This document shows, piece after piece, positions 1 to 9,977 of a stretch of 64,000 bases of DNA; position 1 is the first letter of the stretch; each line of letters begins with the position of its first letter. The notes beneath the pieces were generated by a model. That model was not told the DNA's origin. It worked only from the letters and a program-made list of their open reading frames with translations, and made no database searches. The DNA is from Sphingobacteriaceae bacterium GW460-11-11-14-LB5 (GTDB lineage: Bacteria; Bacteroidota; Bacteroidia; Sphingobacteriales; Sphingobacteriaceae): contig CP021237.1 in assembly GCA_002151545.1 (NCBI GenBank), positions 4,030,001-4,094,000 on the forward strand, given 5' to 3'. The position numbers were made by a program, and so were the translations under genes.

Positions 1-1066
1 TCTCCTGCAACTCGTGCAGACGAATCTCCAGCTCTCTTTTTAATAAATTTTTAGTGTGTTTTGTATTTTCAATCAGGATATCGTTTACACTCAAAAAGAG
101 TGGCTTATCACCTTGAATAATACAGGTATTTGGCGAAATCGACACCTCACAGGCCGTAAAAGCATAAAGTGCATCAATGGTTACATCAGGTGAAATACCC
201 GGTGCCAGGTGCACTACAATTTCTACATTGGCTGCCGTGTTATCCTCAATTTTTTTAATCTTGATTTTGCCTTTATCATTGGCCGATAAGATACTATCGA
301 TAACCGAACCGGTGGTGGTACTGAATGGCACTTCGCTAATCACCAATGTCTTTTTATCTTTCTCGGTTATTTTTGCACGCACGCGGATTTTACCTCCACG
401 CTGTCCTTCATTATAATTAGAGAAATCGGCCATACCACCCGTAAAGAAATCGGGCAATATATTGGGGCGCACGCCTCTCAGCGCATCTATCGAAGCATCA
501 AGCAATTCGATAAAATTGTGCGGCATTACCTTAGTCGCCAAACCCACCGCAATACCTTCAGCACCCTGCGCCAATAACAAAGGGAATTTTACCGGTAAAG
601 TTATCGGTTCGTTGTTACGCCCGTCGTAACTGAGTTGCCATTCGGTAGTATCGGGGTTAAACACCACATCGTTGGCAAATTTCGATAAACGTGCTTCAAT
701 ATAACGTGGTGCCGCAGCACTATCACCAGTAACCGGATCACCCCAGTTACCCTGCATATCAATCAATAAATCTTTCTGACCAATCTGCACCATGGCATCA
801 CCAATAGAAGCATCACCATGCGGGTGATATTTCATGGTGTTACCGATTACGTTGGCCGCCTTATTAAAACGCCCATCATCCATCTCCTTAAGCGAGTGCA
901 TAATGCGTCGTTGAACAGGCTTTAGTCCATCGTTAATGTGCGGGACGGCCCTATCGAGAATTACATAAGACGCATAATCGAGAAACCAGTTTTCGTATAA
1001 ACCGTTGATTGGGGTTATGGTATGTTTGTGCTCTTCGTTTACGTTTTGATCTAATTCTTCACTCAT
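1..1066 (-). CDS. parC: DNA topoisomerase IV subunit A (5' part, cut by window edge)
   Basis: This is the breakage-reunion subunit of a type IIA topoisomerase, which acts with the subunit B encoded at 13462-15333 to decatenate chromosomes. About 355 N-terminal residues are visible from an ATG at 1066; the rest lies left of the window. The protein contains DGLKPVQRRIMHSL and KYHPHGDAS, both hallmarks of GyrA/ParC. AAPRYIE follows, with the DNA-cleaving tyrosine at about residue 122. The residues after the tyrosine fit the GyrA/ParC winged-helix and tower region. ParC rather than GyrA is inferred from the divergent sequence, typical of the second Bacteroidota paralogue, and from the ParE-like gene 12 kb away on the same strand. 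Confidence 0.9.
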   Translation of the reverse strand, partial: MSEELDQNVNEEHKHTITPINGLYENWFLDYASYVILDRAVPHINDGLKPVQRRIMHSLKEMDDGRFNKAANVIGNTMKYHPHGDASIGDAMVQIGQKDLLIDMQGNWGDPVTGDSAAAPRYIEARLSKFANDVVFNPDTTEWQLSYDGRNNEPITLPVKFPLLLAQGAEGIAVGLATKVMPHNFIELLDASIDALRGVRPNILPDFFTGGMADFSNYNEGQRGGKIRVRAKITEKDKKTLVISEVPFSTTTGSVIDSILSANDKGKIKIKKIEDNTAANVEIVVHLAPGISPDVTIDALYAFTACEVSISPNTCIIQGDKPLFLSVNDILIENTKHTKNLLKRELEIRLHELQE

Positions 1067-2066
1067 TTATTTACAAAAATTGGCAGCCGTAAATATAATA
1101 AAAATGATTTCATAGAATGAAGAGAGGTTATTCACATTTCAAGATCGAAAATTTGTTAAAAAACAAGGGCAAGCTGCGTTTTCCTTAGCGCTTGCAGTCA
1201 TTCCCGCGCAGGCGGAAACCACGCAGTGCTCAGCGAAGCTAATCTTAATGTTTGGATATTATAAAATGATTGCTCATCCTATCGACTGGTGTCTCACCTG
1301 CCGAAATCTAAACTTGTTTGTGTTGATTTGGAAAGCAAGGTTCTCCAGGTTTTGTGAATGTTTCCTCCGGCTTTCCGATGCGATCTTTTTTAGCCCCCCT
1401 GCTCTGCCCAGCACAGCAAAAAAGGATCTCCCCTTCAATCCGGTTTAGCAAAATCGTTTTGTGCTGCTATTGGGGGCTGCAGGATGTATAGAATGCCCCC
1501 AACTCCTCTTAAATATAAGGAGGAGCTGGATTGCGTGATAAATTTTAATGTTGGCGGCATTCCCGCGCAGGCCTATTGTGTGAATACATTTTTAGGGTTA
1601 GATTTTATAGGGCGTTGTGCTAAGCTAACCTTAATAGCCCATAGCTTTAACCGAAGAACGCCGTCAATCCCAAGTGGCAGGAGAATCAAAAAACAGGTGC
1701 ACAAATAATATAGTCAGCATTACCAAACCTGAAACGCAGTGGTTTTGTGTTCAACAATCATGATTCCAAGGTTAAAAGGTATTGAACACAAAACGAAGTG
1801 CCGCTGTTTTTTTGATGAGCCTGGGGCAGTGAGAAGCCACCTTGCTGGATTGACAAAGCGCTTTGGGTACTTTGGCGCTCCAAAGTAGCATGCCCCTGCG
1901 GCATAGAGCAGAAAAAACTTTATATTATCTGTGTCACAACGGTAGGAAGCTGATCGGTAGTGTGATCTGCAAAATAACGCTTTAATTATAGATTTCTCGA
2001 CTGCGTTGCACTCCGCTCGAAATGACGATTCGCATGAGGGTACTCATCTCCCGAAAAAATATTGCA
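1067..2066. other. 1-kb gene-poor intergenic region with degenerate repeats
   Basis: I see no convincing gene here; the short open frames are low quality. The stretch holds degenerate pieces of the palindromic repeats found elsewhere: CATTCCCGCGCAGGCGG-like pieces near 1200 and 1560, and a CTCGACTGCG...CGAAATGACG element near 1996-2026. It also holds a separate 13-bp inverted repeat at 1742-1754/1782-1794. It looks like an accumulation site for repeats downstream of the PNGase F-like gene. Confidence 0.5.
1742..1794. repeat. 13-bp perfect inverted repeat
   Basis: GTTTTGTGTTCAA at 1742-1754 is repeated in inverse as TTGAACACAAAAC at 1782-1794, separated by 27 bp. There is no T-tract after it, so it does not look like a typical terminator. 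It could be the remnant of a small mobile element or a protein-binding site. Confidence 0.6.
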
Positions 2067-3752
2067 CTACTCCTCCCCCAATAACACACCCGAAACATTC
2101 CATGCGCTTGAGCTCGAACCTTCAGGCTTACCCATCGGAATGGTTACTTTTATGGTGTGTGGCCCGGCTTTTAAATCACCCAAACTGATCCATTCAGGAT
2201 TCGTAACGGTTCCCGGGCACCAGTTCGAACGGCTTAAATCTGATGAAGAAAGACCAGTTTCGAAATTACCAGAGGCAGGGTTCGATAACCGGTACGAACC
2301 ACAATCTTGTCGCCATGGCGTAAAAGCGAATGCTTCCTTTTCATCCAGCCAGATGGTATTTTTTCTAGGCACAAATTCGTCGCCATTTCCCCAGCCACCA
2401 TGACCGGTTGTAATGTAACGCAATTTGGCATCTTTTAAGTCTTTTGCTAAGGTAAAGGAAACTTCTAAACCTTTATCGCTGCTAAACATGGTTGCATACT
2501 CCTGACCAGCCATTTCCATTACATTGGTTGAATTAAACAAAGGCAAAATCACTTCCTTGGCTTCTTTTTGTCTTCCACCATTATGCAGTGTAATATTTAA
2601 AGAAACTTTATGGCCGCCTTTATCATAATTACCAACAAAAACCGCTACCCAAACTTCCTTGCCATTTACCAGCGGAAACAATTCTGAGACATCCTGTCTG
2701 TAGTAAACTTTCTCCGCCCAGTTTTTATCTTTCAATTTTAAAGTATTGTACTTGCCCACACCAAAAGGAGTAAAAAAGCGCATCAATTCTATAACCGGGT
2801 TGTAATTTGCGGTGGCCACAACGCCCTGATATTTCTTTCCATTGCCATTATCGTAAACAGGCAGGTCTTTAACAGAATTTTTAAGCGCATCCATTAAACT
2901 GATCTGTTTATCTGTCGGGATGATAAAGACCGAGCCTGTTCTATCGTAAGCATCACCGTTTGATTGTTCAGTTAAATCGACAAAAACATTAGGTTTGGAC
3001 TGCAGCTCAGGAAATTTAACTTTCCTCGCAATCACTGTTCCTCCCGCAAAACGGAATACAGAATCGTTAGATTGTGGTTTATCAATAAAATTAATGGTTT
3101 CGTTATTAAAAATACTTAGCGTGGTAAACCTGCTTTTCCAGAGTAAATCTTTATAGGTTAATCCATCAGTAAGCTTAGCACTTATTTGTTGCAAATCGAT
3201 TGGTTTCGGATTTTTAACTGCTTCAATTTTTGTAGCCGTTACATAGCTGCTTCCATTACGCACCTGCTCTAAAACCAACCCTAGATTCTGGCCCAAACTG
3301 GTTGGCGCAGCTTTTATCCCCGCATCGGTGGTGTACCATAAGTCTATTCTATTGGAATTGACAACCGTTGTGGCCTTTTTACAGGTATAACCTAAAATCA
3401 CTTTGGTTTCGTTGCTCAATTCAAAGGTTTGCTTGCCAATTGCTGTACTATCGGCGGTTGCAATCTGTTTATCCGTACTTAAATCGGCCACCTGAAACAA
3501 AATTTGAGCAGGTTTGGTTACAATGCTCTGTTCGTAAGGGTATTTTGCTTTATGATCAAGAATAGCGGCATTGCTGATTAAATTCTGATTTGCCGAAGCC
3601 AGTATCACTGTAGCATTCCGGTCTTCTTTCGGTTTGCCATCCGAAGATCGGAAATAAACTATTTTATAAACTACGTTACTTTTAAGTAAGGCCTGGGCGT
3701 TTGCACCAAAAGAAATAAAAAGGAAAAATGTAAGGATGTAGAGATGTTTCAT
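2067..3752 (-). CDS. Secreted PNGase F-like protein with N-terminal GLPGLI-type domain
   Basis: This 561-residue protein starts with a clear signal peptide (MKHLYILTFFLFISFGANAQ), so it is exported. The first half resembles the GLPGLI family, with LGYTCKKATTVV followed by a DLWYT strand. The second half resembles the peptide-N-glycosidase F fold: a central RFFTPFGVGKYN segment, ITTGHGGWGNGDEF, CGSYRLSNPASGNF and RSNWCPGTV, ending in WNVSGVLLGE. PNGase F releases N-linked glycans from glycoproteins. The length, near 560 residues with an extra N-terminal domain, matches my recollection of the type II (PNGF-II) enzymes rather than the 350-residue type I. I cannot confirm the catalytic acids by eye. 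The gene stands alone on the minus strand. Confidence 0.7.
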   Translation of the reverse strand: MKHLYILTFFLFISFGANAQALLKSNVVYKIVYFRSSDGKPKEDRNATVILASANQNLISNAAILDHKAKYPYEQSIVTKPAQILFQVADLSTDKQIATADSTAIGKQTFELSNETKVILGYTCKKATTVVNSNRIDLWYTTDAGIKAAPTSLGQNLGLVLEQVRNGSSYVTATKIEAVKNPKPIDLQQISAKLTDGLTYKDLLWKSRFTTLSIFNNETINFIDKPQSNDSVFRFAGGTVIARKVKFPELQSKPNVFVDLTEQSNGDAYDRTGSVFIIPTDKQISLMDALKNSVKDLPVYDNGNGKKYQGVVATANYNPVIELMRFFTPFGVGKYNTLKLKDKNWAEKVYYRQDVSELFPLVNGKEVWVAVFVGNYDKGGHKVSLNITLHNGGRQKEAKEVILPLFNSTNVMEMAGQEYATMFSSDKGLEVSFTLAKDLKDAKLRYITTGHGGWGNGDEFVPRKNTIWLDEKEAFAFTPWRQDCGSYRLSNPASGNFETGLSSSDLSRSNWCPGTVTNPEWISLGDLKAGPHTIKVTIPMGKPEGSSSSAWNVSGVLLGEE

Positions 3753-4348
3753 TGTGGTTAAAAAACCAAATATAGAAAATAAGTCGGAGGTCCGGAGGTC
3801 AGAAGAAAGAAGTATGTCAATCCGGACTGAAGCAAAGTTCCGAATATTTAGGAGACAGATCTATCTGGAAATCTGATTTCAATTACTGGTTTGCTTTGTA
3901 ACATTTGAACGACTTTTTTCTAAAAGGGTCGTCACCCTGAATTAATTTCAGGGTCTTTCATGCTAAAAAGATGCTGATCCCGAAGCTTCGGGACAGCATG
4001 ACAAATTGCGTTACTCCGCTCAAAATAATAGCCTGTTCTACATTCGTGGTCTGTGATTCCCCACAATACTCTTAAGTTTATTTACTTCAGTGCAATACTC
4101 ATATCTATAACAACTGAAAATTGTAAATACCAAATCGATTCTGCGTTGATCACCTTAAATCAGCGGGAATAAATGCAAAAAGTTGTCCCGCAGATCATAC
4201 AGATTTCCGCAGATTTTAAAAATCTATTACACAGTTTATTCAACAGATGCTGGTACGCTCAAAACTCTCAGCCGCACGCATTAAATTCGAACTGCTGACT
4301 GAAAAGACTAACTATAAACTGATAACTGAAAACTGCCAACTGAACTAA
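3753..4348. other. Intergenic region with three kinds of short repeat
   Basis: There is no gene in this roughly 600-bp stretch. It holds a GTCCGGAGGTC-type short direct repeat near 3784-3803, a palindromic element at 3930-4002, and an ACTGATAACTGAAAACTG-type low-complexity piece near 4318-4342, just downstream of the cytidine deaminase stop. The same types recur elsewhere in the window. Confidence 0.5.
3930..4002. repeat. Palindromic intergenic repeat (CGTCAC...CATGAC type)
   Basis: The element starts CGTCACCCTGAATTAATTTC and continues with a second small hairpin around GATCCCGAAGCTTCGGGA before ending AGCATGAC. It is one of at least eight related elements in the window that share GTCA(T/C)...(A/G)TGAC outer ends. 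Confidence 0.75.
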
Positions 4349-4837
4349 CTATCTTTCCAATCTATCCTCTACAAAAGCAAAAGGCAGTAAACTCTTTACA
4401 CTGGGCACTTTTAGTATTTCTCCGTTTAAGCAATAAAAAATCACTTCAATCGGTGCATTTTGTTTACGTTCAAACTCTGCCATCACCTGCAAACAACCAC
4501 CACAAGAGGTAACGGGTTTCAAAATCTCAAAGTTATCCGTCTGGGCGGTTATGGCCATACTTTCAATCACCGCATTTGGATAGGTAGCGCCAATGGTAAA
4601 AAGGGCAACACGCTCTGCACAAAGTCCTGAGGGATAGGCTAAATTTTCCTGATTGCTTCCCAGTACCGTTTCGCCAGAGGCCAGGCGGATTGCCGTACCC
4701 ACCCTAAATTTAGAATAAGGAGAATATGAAGTATTTAAAGCCTGTTCGGCAAGTGCACAAAGCGTTCTATCAGCCAATGTTAATTCTGCAATACTTTCGT
4801 ATTGTTCAAAAGATATATTTAGATTTATTGAATTCAT
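4349..4837 (-). CDS. cdd: Cytidine deaminase
   Basis: This zinc enzyme hydrolyses (deoxy)cytidine to (deoxy)uridine in pyrimidine salvage. At 162 residues it is close to the usual length for homodimeric or tetrameric CDA. YSPYSKFRVG at about 38-47 is the family signature. C73-A-E-R-76 gives the first zinc ligand and the catalytic glutamate, and S-C112-G-G-C115 gives the other two zinc cysteines. The usual PCGxCRQ is SCGGCLQ here, a mild variant common in Bacteroidota. The next gene upstream (tamB) is divergent. Confidence 0.93.
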   Translation of the reverse strand: MNSINLNISFEQYESIAELTLADRTLCALAEQALNTSYSPYSKFRVGTAIRLASGETVLGSNQENLAYPSGLCAERVALFTIGATYPNAVIESMAITAQTDNFEILKPVTSCGGCLQVMAEFERKQNAPIEVIFYCLNGEILKVPSVKSLLPFAFVEDRLER

Positions 4838-4946
4838 TTGTAACTAATTATGAAACCGCCAATGTTAAATTTTTATAGCGGGCGAACAATTTAAGTTATT
4901 TTTTGTATTATTTAGTAAAAAGTGCCTTAAAATTAATTTTAGTGGC

Positions 4947-7900
4947 ATGCTTTTGGCATTTATCAAACACCAAACACGCTTAGCTTTGAATAGATACGTA
5001 CGTAAAAGTCTCAAAATTTTATTGTGGGTAATTGCTTCCATCATCATCCTGGTTGTTGGTTTAGCACTATCTTTAAATATTCCTGCCGTTCAGAATTTCG
5101 TTAAGGGTAAAGCCATAAACTATCTTAAAAACAAAACCAAAACAGAAGTCAGTTTGGAAAGCATTAAAATTGCCTTGCCAAAAGACGTAGTTTTAAATAA
5201 ATTTTATATCGAAGACCGCAAAGGCGATACCTTGTTATATGCCGAAAAACTGGCCGTTGACATCAGCCTGTTTAAACTGTTAAAAAATACGGTCGAGGTC
5301 AATAACATCGAACTCAAAAATGTACGTGCAAATGTGAAACGTATCAGTCCTGATACCACCTTTAATTTTTCTTTCCTGGTTGATGCTTTTGCAAGCGACC
5401 AAAAAAAACCAGAAGAGAAAGTAAAAAAAGACACCACCTCTACCCTTAAATTCTCTGTTGATAAAGTTTCTTTCGAAGATATAGGCATCAACTATCGCGA
5501 TGATGTGGCTGGTAACGACGTGAAATTATACCTTGGTGCATTTAAAACTAAAATCAAAGATTTCGATTTAGCCAATCAGCATTATGTAATTAAAGAGTTA
5601 AGCCTGGTGAATACCTCGTTACGTTATTTACAGCAAAAACCATTAGTCCATCTGGTACAACACATCACTAACAGTGTTGATAGCAGTGAGAAGGAACAGG
5701 GCAAATTACCATTAATTGAAGTGCAGAACTTCATTTTCAGTAAGGTAAAGGTAAATTACGACGACCAGCTATCCACAACCAAAGCTGTTGCCGATGTAAA
5801 CGATCTGGGTTTGGTGAACCTGAAAGTAGATTTAACCAACAGTAAATATGCTGTTGATGATGCCCATTTAAACAAATCGAATATTCTCTTTGCTTTTAAA
5901 CCTGTGCCGAGTAACGATTTAAAGAAAGTTAAGGATACCGTAGTGCCCGAAAAATCGCCTCTGGGTTTGATTATTAAAAATATCAGTCTGGCCGATAACA
6001 ATGTTCAGTTCGATAATCTTGGGGCAAAACCTGCTGCCAAAGGCATGGACTTTAACCACCTCAAAATTACCCAGCTTAATTTAGGTGCTGGTGATGTAGC
6101 GTATAGTGCTGCAGGTATAAAAGCGAATGTTAAAAACGGATCGTTAAAAGAGAAAAGTGGTTTTGTATTGGATCAGTTGAGGGGTGATGCAGTGTATAAC
6201 GATAAACAGATTAAACTGAGTAATTTCATTTTAAAGACGCCAAATACTTCAATCGAAAATGCGACGGAATTAAATTTTACCTCAATGGAGGATTTAACCA
6301 AACATCCCGAACGTGTGAAATTAAATCTGTCTTTTAAAAACACCAGCATTGGGTTAAAAGATGCCGGTTTTTTCAGCGATGCCATTCCAGCCAATTACCG
6401 TAATGAAAAAATAAAACTGAATGCCGATGTTAATGGCTACCTGAATAACCTGAACATTCCAAAATTGCAGATCAGCGGATTGAAAAATACCCAGATTGAT
6501 ATCAGTGGAAAAGCAAAAGGTTTGCCCGACATCAAAAAAACCTATCTCGATTTAAACATTAAAAAACTTCATGTTACCAAAGGGGATATTTTGGTGGCTG
6601 TACCTAAAAAATCTTTGCCTCCAACCATCGAATTGCCAAATGTAATTGATGCCAAAGGTAATTTTAAAGGTTCGATGACCGATTTTAATACCAATTTGAA
6701 TATCCAGACTGATATGGGTGGCGCTATTTTGCTGGCCGGGATGAAAGGGCCTAAAGGTAAAGAAAGTTATAAGGCCGATATCAGTTTAAACAACTTTAAT
6801 GTAGGCAGGCTTTTAAAAATGCAGCCTAAATTGGGCAGGGTTTCGGTTAAAGCAAATGTTGCAGGTACAGGGCTCGATCCTAAAAAGATTAATGCAAAAT
6901 TTAACGCTAAGGTGATTAGTGCTTATTACAACAAATATACCTATCGTAATTTAAACCTTGCCGGCAATTACAGCAACCAGAACATCAGCATTAAAAGCAG
7001 CATGCCCGATAGCAATGCCAACTTTAATTTAGATGCGAAAGTGAATCTGGCAGGAAAATATCCAGCCGTAAAAGCCGATTTAAATTTGAAGCAGGTAAAC
7101 TTGCAGGCTTTAAACTTTAGTCCAACGGTATTAAGTGCAGCAGGTCTGGTTAAAGTAGACCTGGCCACCGCCGATGCCGATTATTTGAACGGTTCAGTTG
7201 ATATCACCAGCCTGCAACTGGTAAAAGACAAACAAAAGATTAATGTGGATACGATTTCGATTCGTGCAAAATCAACCGCTACCGAAAATGAACTGACCTT
7301 AAAATCTGAAATATTATCGGCAAAAATTGATGGCAAGTACCAACTGACCAAAGTAGGCGATGCCATCATCAACGAAATTAACAAATACTACGCTTTCGGT
7401 ACGGTTGCTAAAGTTCCCGACCAAAGGCTAAGGTTTTTTGTACAGGTATACGATTCTAAATTACTAAAGGAATTTGTACCAGAATTAACGGTATTCAAAC
7501 AATCGCAGTTTTACGGATTAATTGATACACAAAAAGACAGCTTGCAGATTAAGGGTAATTTCCCTCAGGTGGTATATGGTGATTTTAAAGTAGATACCAC
7601 AGTTTTAAACATCAATAACGATAATAATAAATTAGCTTATAGCTTAACGGTTAAAAGTCTTCAAAGTCCATCTATTGCACTTTTCAATACAGAAGTAAGT
7701 GGCGATGCAGCCAACAACAACTTAGGGGTTAATATCTTCCTTCGCGATAGGCAACTTAAAAACAAATATGTAATTGGTGGTACTTTCCAATCGATTAACA
7801 AGGATTTTAAATTCACTTTAGATCCACAAAAACTATTGCTCGATTATCAGAAGTGGGTGGTTTCGCAGGATAATTACATTCAGTTTGGCGCATCAGGCAT

Positions 7901-9977
7901 ATTGGTTAATCAGTTCCAGATCAGCAACAGTGGTCAGTCGCTTTCCATCAACAGCAATCCTACTGAACCAAATGCACCGTTAGCCGTAGCGTTTAAAGAC
8001 TTCCAGCTGGAAACCTTAACCAAATTTGCAGAAACTGATACCACTCTGGTTGGTGGTCGTTTAAACGGAACGGCAAATGTTAAAGACCTGGCCGGCACAC
8101 CAAAATTTGAGGCGAACTTAACCATTGATCAATTGCGTTATCAAAAAGATCAATTGGGTACCTTACGCCTCGCCGTAAACAACAATACCGAAAATGCTTT
8201 CGAGGTAAATGTTGCCTTAACTGGCGTGCATGAGTTGAGGGTTAACGGCTTTTATTATACCGCACCAGAAAGTGCTTTAGATCTTACCGTAAATATCGAT
8301 AAGATTGAAATGAAAAACATCGAAAGTTTATCTGCAGGCCAGCTTAAAAATGGCACAGGCACCTTAACCGGAGCGCTTACTGTTAAAGGTGCGTTAACAG
8401 CGCCAAAAATACTTGGCGATTTAACTTTCAATAATGCGGGCATCAAAGTGGCTTATGTAAACTCGTATTTCCGTATGCCAAATGAGAAAATATCATTTAC
8501 AAATGAGGGCATCAGCTTTAACAACTTTACACTGATCGATTCCTTAAATCAAAAAGCAACCATAAACGGAAAGGTTTATACCACCGATTTTAAAAACTAC
8601 CGCTTCGGTTTAGATATCAGAATGAACAATTTCAGGGCGATTAATTCTACCGCAGCCGATAATGATATGATTTATGGAACGGTATTTTTAACCAGCAACA
8701 TCAAAGTACGCGGAGATTTAAACCAGCCGGATGTAAACATGAATATCAATGTGAACAAGGGTACTAAATTTTTCTTCGCTTTGCCTTCGAGTGATCCGGC
8801 GATTATTGATCAGGAAGGTATCGTGCAGTTTATTGATGCCGATGCACCTCCCTTTAACGGACAAAAAGCTTTAAAAGTTGACAGCATCAGTAAATCGCCA
8901 ATTAAAGGCTTAAATCTTGTGGCCGATGTAAAAGTAGATCCTGAAGCAGAACTGAATGTGGTTGTAGATCCGTCTACTGGCGATAATTTAAAAGTGAGGG
9001 GCAACGCCGACTTAAATGTAACCATGGATCCTAGTGGTAAAATCAGCATGACCGGTCGCTACGAAATAGTTGACGGTTCATACAATTTAACGCTGGCTGT
9101 AGTAAAAAAAGAATTTAAACTGGTTAAAGGAAGTACCATTATCTGGACCGGTGAACCTACTTCAGCAACTGCCAATATTACGGCATTATACGAAGTTAAC
9201 GCAGCGCCTATCGATCTGTTAAATCAACCGGATCTTTACGAGGCCAGAACAAAACTACCTTTCCAGGTTTATTTGATGATAAAAGGCGAATTATTAAAGC
9301 CGACCATTTCATTTAAACTCGACTTACCAGAAAACGAACGTGGTGCTTTAAATGGTCAGGTTTATACCAAATTGATTAATGTAAACCGCGATGAAAGTGA
9401 GTTGAACAAACAGGTTCTTTCTTTACTTGCCTTAAACAGGTTTATTGCAAATAATCCTTTCCAAAGTCTGGCCGGTGGTGGCGGTGGGGTTTCTACGCTT
9501 GCCCGTTCGAGTGTAAGTAAACTGTTAACCGAGCAATTGAATAATTTAACCTCCGATTTAATTCAAGGTGTTGATCTTAATTTTGGCGTAAATTCATCTG
9601 AAGATTATTCAACTGGGTCAATGCAGCAAAAAACCGATCTGGAGGTTGGCTTATCTAAAAAACTGCTAAACGACAGGTTAACCGTTAGCGTAGGAAGTTC
9701 ATTTGCTTTAGAAGGACCACAGGCGCCAGGAGAAAAATCGACCAATATTGCCGGAAATGTGAACGTAGAATATGCGCTATCTGCCGATGGACGATACCGG
9801 TTAAGGGCTTACCGCCGTAACCAGAATGATATGATTGTACAAGGGCAAATTGTTGAAACAGGCCTGGGCTTTACGCTGGTGGTAGATTACAATAAATTCA
9901 GAGAAATTTTTCAGAAGAAAAGAATAAGAAGAATAAGAAACATTGAACAGAAAGCACAAGATGAGAAAACTAATTAG
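4947..9977 (+). CDS. tamB: TamB-like translocation and assembly module protein
   Basis: This is a 1676-residue envelope-spanning protein of the TamB/AsmA superfamily, thought to form a beta-taco groove linking the inner membrane to an outer-membrane BamA-like partner. A basic start is followed by one membrane segment at about 24-46 (ILLWVIASIIILVVGLALSL). A very long run of repetitive beta-rich sequence follows, with many N-x-x-K/D-L strands. The C-terminal DUF490-type part, roughly 1200-1640, includes GRYEIVDGSYNLTL and a final DLEVGLSKKLLNDRLTVSVGSSF beta segment. The next gene, TamL, overlaps its 3' end, so the two are translationally coupled. The ATG at 4947 is the only sensible start before the membrane segment. 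Confidence 0.92.
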   Translation: MLLAFIKHQTRLALNRYVRKSLKILLWVIASIIILVVGLALSLNIPAVQNFVKGKAINYLKNKTKTEVSLESIKIALPKDVVLNKFYIEDRKGDTLLYAEKLAVDISLFKLLKNTVEVNNIELKNVRANVKRISPDTTFNFSFLVDAFASDQKKPEEKVKKDTTSTLKFSVDKVSFEDIGINYRDDVAGNDVKLYLGAFKTKIKDFDLANQHYVIKELSLVNTSLRYLQQKPLVHLVQHITNSVDSSEKEQGKLPLIEVQNFIFSKVKVNYDDQLSTTKAVADVNDLGLVNLKVDLTNSKYAVDDAHLNKSNILFAFKPVPSNDLKKVKDTVVPEKSPLGLIIKNISLADNNVQFDNLGAKPAAKGMDFNHLKITQLNLGAGDVAYSAAGIKANVKNGSLKEKSGFVLDQLRGDAVYNDKQIKLSNFILKTPNTSIENATELNFTSMEDLTKHPERVKLNLSFKNTSIGLKDAGFFSDAIPANYRNEKIKLNADVNGYLNNLNIPKLQISGLKNTQIDISGKAKGLPDIKKTYLDLNIKKLHVTKGDILVAVPKKSLPPTIELPNVIDAKGNFKGSMTDFNTNLNIQTDMGGAILLAGMKGPKGKESYKADISLNNFNVGRLLKMQPKLGRVSVKANVAGTGLDPKKINAKFNAKVISAYYNKYTYRNLNLAGNYSNQNISIKSSMPDSNANFNLDAKVNLAGKYPAVKADLNLKQVNLQALNFSPTVLSAAGLVKVDLATADADYLNGSVDITSLQLVKDKQKINVDTISIRAKSTATENELTLKSEILSAKIDGKYQLTKVGDAIINEINKYYAFGTVAKVPDQRLRFFVQVYDSKLLKEFVPELTVFKQSQFYGLIDTQKDSLQIKGNFPQVVYGDFKVDTTVLNINNDNNKLAYSLTVKSLQSPSIALFNTEVSGDAANNNLGVNIFLRDRQLKNKYVIGGTFQSINKDFKFTLDPQKLLLDYQKWVVSQDNYIQFGASGILVNQFQISNSGQSLSINSNPTEPNAPLAVAFKDFQLETLTKFAETDTTLVGGRLNGTANVKDLAGTPKFEANLTIDQLRYQKDQLGTLRLAVNNNTENAFEVNVALTGVHELRVNGFYYTAPESALDLTVNIDKIEMKNIESLSAGQLKNGTGTLTGALTVKGALTAPKILGDLTFNNAGIKVAYVNSYFRMPNEKISFTNEGISFNNFTLIDSLNQKATINGKVYTTDFKNYRFGLDIRMNNFRAINSTAADNDMIYGTVFLTSNIKVRGDLNQPDVNMNINVNKGTKFFFALPSSDPAIIDQEGIVQFIDADAPPFNGQKALKVDSISKSPIKGLNLVADVKVDPEAELNVVVDPSTGDNLKVRGNADLNVTMDPSGKISMTGRYEIVDGSYNLTLAVVKKEFKLVKGSTIIWTGEPTSATANITALYEVNAAPIDLLNQPDLYEARTKLPFQVYLMIKGELLKPTISFKLDLPENERGALNGQVYTKLINVNRDESELNKQVLSLLALNRFIANNPFQSLAGGGGGVSTLARSSVSKLLTEQLNNLTSDLIQGVDLNFGVNSSEDYSTGSMQQKTDLEVGLSKKLLNDRLTVSVGSSFALEGPQAPGEKSTNIAGNVNVEYALSADGRYRLRAYRRNQNDMIVQGQIVETGLGFTLVVDYNKFREIFQKKRIRRIRNIEQKAQDEKTN

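Noticed and set aside
1248..1708. Two plus-strand open frames of 66 and 74 codons
   Set aside because: They are composed of degenerate repeat sequence and cysteine/proline-rich random translation, with no promoter or partner.
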